NCBI GenBank assembly: GCA_007127495.1
Contig: SKZG01000086.1
Coordinates: 1 to 7,818, forward strand
Source of the DNA: Planctomycetales bacterium
GTDB lineage: Bacteria > Planctomycetota > Planctomycetia > Pirellulales > Thermoguttaceae
Direction: 5' to 3'
DNA: 7,818 nt
The notes beneath the pieces were generated by a model that ran no database searches, had not been told where the DNA came from, and was given only the letters and a program-made list of their open reading frames with translations. Position 1 is the stretch's first letter, and every line of letters starts with the position of its first letter. This document shows positions 5,678 through 7,818 of the stretch, piece by piece. Both the position numbers and the translations under genes were made by a program.

Positions 5678-6934
5678 TCAGTCGGAACGGACCAGGCGGG
5701 CATCGATCCAGTTGGCTCGGCCGAGCACGTGGGCGCGCTCGGCGAAATCGACAGCCAGGTCAAGTTGTTTCGCGCCGGTTACGTTCAGGTCGATGAGTTG
5801 GGGAGGCTCGCCGCCGCGAATCGGCCGGCTGGTGAATTGCTCGCGCCCGTCGACGAACACACGAAAGCGCACACTGCCGCGCCCACCGGTGGAATCGTCC
5901 ACGCCCACTTCCGACAGGAACCGCTGGTAGGCGCCGTCGAGGCGGTAGGTAAGTCGGGATGCCGTATACATTCCGAGGCCGGTCAGATACGTGCGCCCGG
6001 CACACCGAAGCCGGCCGCCCACTACGTTGCGATTGGTCCGGTAGGGCCATTGAAGTTCGAGGTACGGCACATGGCGATACGCCTTTGGCTCCATCGCCGA
6101 AAGATAGACCACGCGACCTCCCATCGGCTGAACGAATACCAAGTCGTCGGGGAACGTTTTCCACGTTTGATCCAACGAGCCGGTAATTGCCAACATCCGC
6201 TCATCGAGTGCAATGCGAGCGGCTTGGACGAGGCTTCCATCGCTCAGCCCGGTCCATGCGTAAAGCCCCTCGGCCAATGCTGGCCTTCTGAGAGCCGGAT
6301 TGAAGATCACCGCGGCGATAGTTCGTCGGGCGGCCTCAATCGGACCGGTGTCGGTACGCAGACGCACGCGGTCCAAATCCAATCGTTCGATTAGGCCGGT
6401 CAGCTCATCGCCGTTCTCCAATACAATTCGATCGGATGACAACAAAGGAGATGACAACGATGGAGTCGTGAGTCCGCCTTCCGGAACATTCTCCGGGCCG
6501 TTGCGGGTAAAGACTCCCGACCCCTTTAGGCGGAGACGGTCGAATAGCAGCGTCTGACGGTGCAGGTCGGTGGGAAGACGGAAGACGATGCCGGCCAGTT
6601 GGTCCAGGGGAATGGAGATCGGCCCGAACAGCGCCGAATCAACCGCAAGGTCCGTTTCGTCGATGCCGGTTGGCTCAGCCGCGAGCAGGCCGCCGTCGGC
6701 CAGCACGATTACCGGCCCCCGAAGCAACTCACGCGGAGCACCCCAGCGGACCAATTCGTCCGCTGGCAACGACCAACGCCCTGTATCGCCGACGAACACA
6801 ATCTGCCAGTCGTGGTCGATCGCCGCCAAGGCTGCCGACGAGGGCGGGCCCTCAGCGGGCACCACGTGGCCGGCGGCCTGACCATCGGTGGATACACCCG
6901 CCAACCATGCCAAGACCAGAGCGATTCTATACAT
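5678..6934 (-). CDS. Exported NPCBM-domain protein with three beta-module repeats
   Basis: The C-terminal third (about residues 290-418 of 418) matches the NPCBM/NEW2 putative carbohydrate-binding module: YLTGLGMYTASRLTYRLDG, FLSEVGVDDSTGGRGSVRF, RVFVDGREQF, and VDFAERAHVLGRANWIDARL at the end. NPCBM modules are predicted to bind glycans; no catalytic domain is recognisable, so a binding or structural role at the cell surface or periplasm is likely. A signal peptide covers residues 1 to ~21 (YRIALVLAWLAGVSTDGQAA). Between them lie three degenerate copies of a short beta-rich unit (residues ~75-121, 169-214 and 232-270), each with a pattern like IVL-DG-L ... GPI ... IAGIVF. The linker at ~136-168 is unusually Ser/Pro/Gly-rich and repeat-derived in appearance. 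The start at ATG 6934 is preferred over those at 6952 and 6994 because GGAG stands 6 nt before it and the signal peptide then begins at residue 1. It lies 34 nt after the squalene-cyclase-fold gene. Confidence 0.85.
   Translation of the reverse strand: MYRIALVLAWLAGVSTDGQAAGHVVPAEGPPSSAALAAIDHDWQIVFVGDTGRWSLPADELVRWGAPRELLRGPVIVLADGGLLAAEPTGIDETDLAVDSALFGPISIPLDQLAGIVFRLPTDLHRQTLLFDRLRLKGSGVFTRNGPENVPEGGLTTPSLSSPLLSSDRIVLENGDELTGLIERLDLDRVRLRTDTGPIEAARRTIAAVIFNPALRRPALAEGLYAWTGLSDGSLVQAARIALDERMLAITGSLDQTWKTFPDDLVFVQPMGGRVVYLSAMEPKAYRHVPYLELQWPYRTNRNVVGGRLRCAGRTYLTGLGMYTASRLTYRLDGAYQRFLSEVGVDDSTGGRGSVRFRVFVDGREQFTSRPIRGGEPPQLIDLNVTGAKQLDLAVDFAERAHVLGRANWIDARLVRSD
6435..6464 (-). repeat. 15-nt tandem repeat (two copies) within the NPCBM gene
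   Basis: GATGACAACAAAGGA (6435-6449) is followed directly by GATGACAACGATGGA (6450-6464), 13 of 15 identical. On the coding strand it encodes the five-residue repeat PSLSS-PLLSS in the linker between the first two beta modules, so the period keeps the frame. Confidence 0.75.
6509..6527. repeat. Possible REP-like motif within the NPCBM gene
   Basis: AAAGACTCCCGACCCCTTT has complementary ends (AAAG and CTTT) around a C-rich core and resembles, from memory, short dispersed repeats of planctomycete genomes. It encodes KGSGVF on the minus strand in the unusual linker. Only one copy occurs in the window, so its repeat nature is unproven. Confidence 0.3.
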
Positions 6935-6940
6935 GAGTTT

Positions 6941-6944
6941 CTCC
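6941..6944 (-). promoter_or_regulatory. Ribosome binding site fixing the NPCBM gene start
   Basis: GGAG followed by AAACTC and then ATG at 6934. The TlpA gene has the near-identical leader GGAG-AAACCC-ATG (GGAG at 5643-5646). The shared layout supports this start and joint translation of the operon. Confidence 0.7.
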
Positions 6945-6968
6945 AATCCCATCCGTTCAGGGTGCCAA

Positions 6969-7817
6969 TCACCGCTGGAAGATGGGCAGCGCATCGTTCG
7001 GTACCTGGAGTACGATCAACGCCATGGCCGTAGCGTATTCGCGATTGATGTAGGTCGTGGGCCAGAAGCCGTCCTCGTGCTGCCGGCCGAGTAGTTCATC
7101 GCGGACGGCCGGATACCATTGACTCCACGGTTCCCCACCGACGTGCCACATGGCCTGCACGGCATAATAATGGCCATAATAGTAATACGCTTCATGGCGT
7201 GCAACCCCCGGCCGAGGTGTGAATCCAAGCAGATACTCGATTCCCTTCTCGATTTCGGGGCCCCTGTAAACGCCGGCACTTTGCAGTCCGACGATGCCTG
7301 CGGCCGAGCGCGGGAACAGACTGTCGCCACCGGCAACGGCCATGTACATGAAACCTCCGTCTGGGTTCTGGCATCGCCGCAAGTAATCAAGGCACCGGTC
7401 GACGGTTTCCTCCGGAACGAACAGACCGGCGTTACGGGCCGCGCGAAGCGCCATAATCTGACAAACCGTAACCGAGATGTCCGCATCGGCCGGCTGTGGC
7501 TGATAACGCCAGCCGCCTTCTTTGTTCTGCGAGGCAACAATGAGTTTGACAGCCGCAGCCAACTGGTTTCGTAGCTCAGCGCGCGGCGACATGCCATAGC
7601 AATCTGCCAAGAACATTGCGGCGAAGCCATGGCCGTACATAGGCCCGTGGCTCGCCGCGCGACGCTCAATAATGAACCCGCTCTGCTGGGCTCTCGACAG
7701 CAAGTAGGCCACAGTCCGTTCGATTTCTCTCCCATAGGGCCCTCGGCCGGGAGTGTTGCCTCCGGCCATCCAGGCCATTCCCCCAAGAGCGGTGATCGCA
7801 ACGTTGCCGCGATAAGC
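6969..7817 (-). CDS. Prenyltransferase/squalene-oxidase-repeat protein (5' end outside window)
   Basis: This is an alpha/alpha-barrel protein of the terpenoid cyclase/protein prenyltransferase fold. Repeat motifs seen in the visible 282 residues are QNKEGGWRY (97-105), QNPDGGFMY (150-158) and RQHEDGFW (245-252), which are QW-like Q-x-x-DGG-[FW] repeats, plus the aromatic YYYYGHYYAVQAMW. The stretch DADISVT (111-117) lies where squalene-hopene cyclase carries its catalytic DxDD, but only part of that acid cluster is kept, so cyclase activity is doubtful. Such soluble repeat proteins are common in planctomycetes and have no established function. The frame is open to the right edge; the 13 residues before the internal ATG at 7778 (AYRGNVAITALGG) fit the family, so that ATG is not the true start. 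It is the first visible gene of the likely operon with the NPCBM and TlpA genes, and its stop lies 34 nt before the NPCBM start. Confidence 0.85.
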   Translation of the reverse strand, partial: AYRGNVAITALGGMAWMAGGNTPGRGPYGREIERTVAYLLSRAQQSGFIIERRAASHGPMYGHGFAAMFLADCYGMSPRAELRNQLAAAVKLIVASQNKEGGWRYQPQPADADISVTVCQIMALRAARNAGLFVPEETVDRCLDYLRRCQNPDGGFMYMAVAGGDSLFPRSAAGIVGLQSAGVYRGPEIEKGIEYLLGFTPRPGVARHEAYYYYGHYYAVQAMWHVGGEPWSQWYPAVRDELLGRQHEDGFWPTTYINREYATAMALIVLQVPNDALPIFQR

Positions 7818-7818
7818 A

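Noticed and set aside
6935..6994. Upstream ATGs at 6994 and 6952 for the NPCBM protein
   Set aside because: They would put up to 20 polar residues before the signal peptide, 6994 would overlap the preceding gene, and neither has the clear GGAG spacing found at 6934.

Overview
The window is a GC-rich piece of bacterial chromosome, most likely from a planctomycete (Pirellulales-like) and possibly from a metagenome assembly. That placement is an inference from the gene set: a secreted TlpA-type thioredoxin with a long helical N-terminal domain, an NPCBM-domain protein, a soluble squalene-cyclase-fold repeat protein, and palindromic repeats built on GGGAC-N-GTCCC. No rRNA, tRNA or CRISPR array is visible. 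Seven protein genes fill almost all of the sequence, and two of them run off the ends.

Left part (1-3275). The 3' end of pdxJ (vitamin B6 synthesis, + strand) converges on a two-gene minus-strand unit. Its first gene is a lactate-racemase-superfamily (LarA-like) protein that keeps all the residues known to hold the nickel-pincer cofactor. Its second gene is a HydE-type radical SAM protein; the two overlap, so they are probably translated together. The HydE gene carries the most unusual feature here: about 53 extra codons in the middle of the barrel, encoded by three copies of a REP-like palindromic repeat. Two copies form a 66-nt tandem repeat and the third is inverted, and all are read through in frame. 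No other [FeFe]-hydrogenase gene and no larB/larC/larE gene lies in the window.

Middle (3276-4532). A divergent intergenic region holds a candidate promoter for the larA-hydE unit. It is followed on the + strand by a secreted trypsin-like serine protease with an intact His-Asp-Ser triad and a charged C-terminal tail. A perfect 8-bp hairpin lies between this gene and the next, convergent gene.

Right part (4533-7818). Three minus-strand genes with short gaps (34 and 41 nt) look like an operon. In transcription order they are a prenyltransferase/squalene-oxidase-repeat protein (5' end outside the window), an exported NPCBM protein with three degenerate copies of a small beta-rich module, and an exported TlpA-like thioredoxin. 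The last two start with almost the same leader, GGAG plus a 6-nt spacer before ATG. The NPCBM gene also contains a low-complexity stretch with a 15-nt tandem repeat and a second palindrome-ended motif, possibly another repeat-derived in-frame insertion.

The genes do not form one obvious pathway. The points most worth checking are the repeat domesticated inside hydE, the pairing of an apparently orphan HydE with a nickel-pincer enzyme, and the exported trio on the right.
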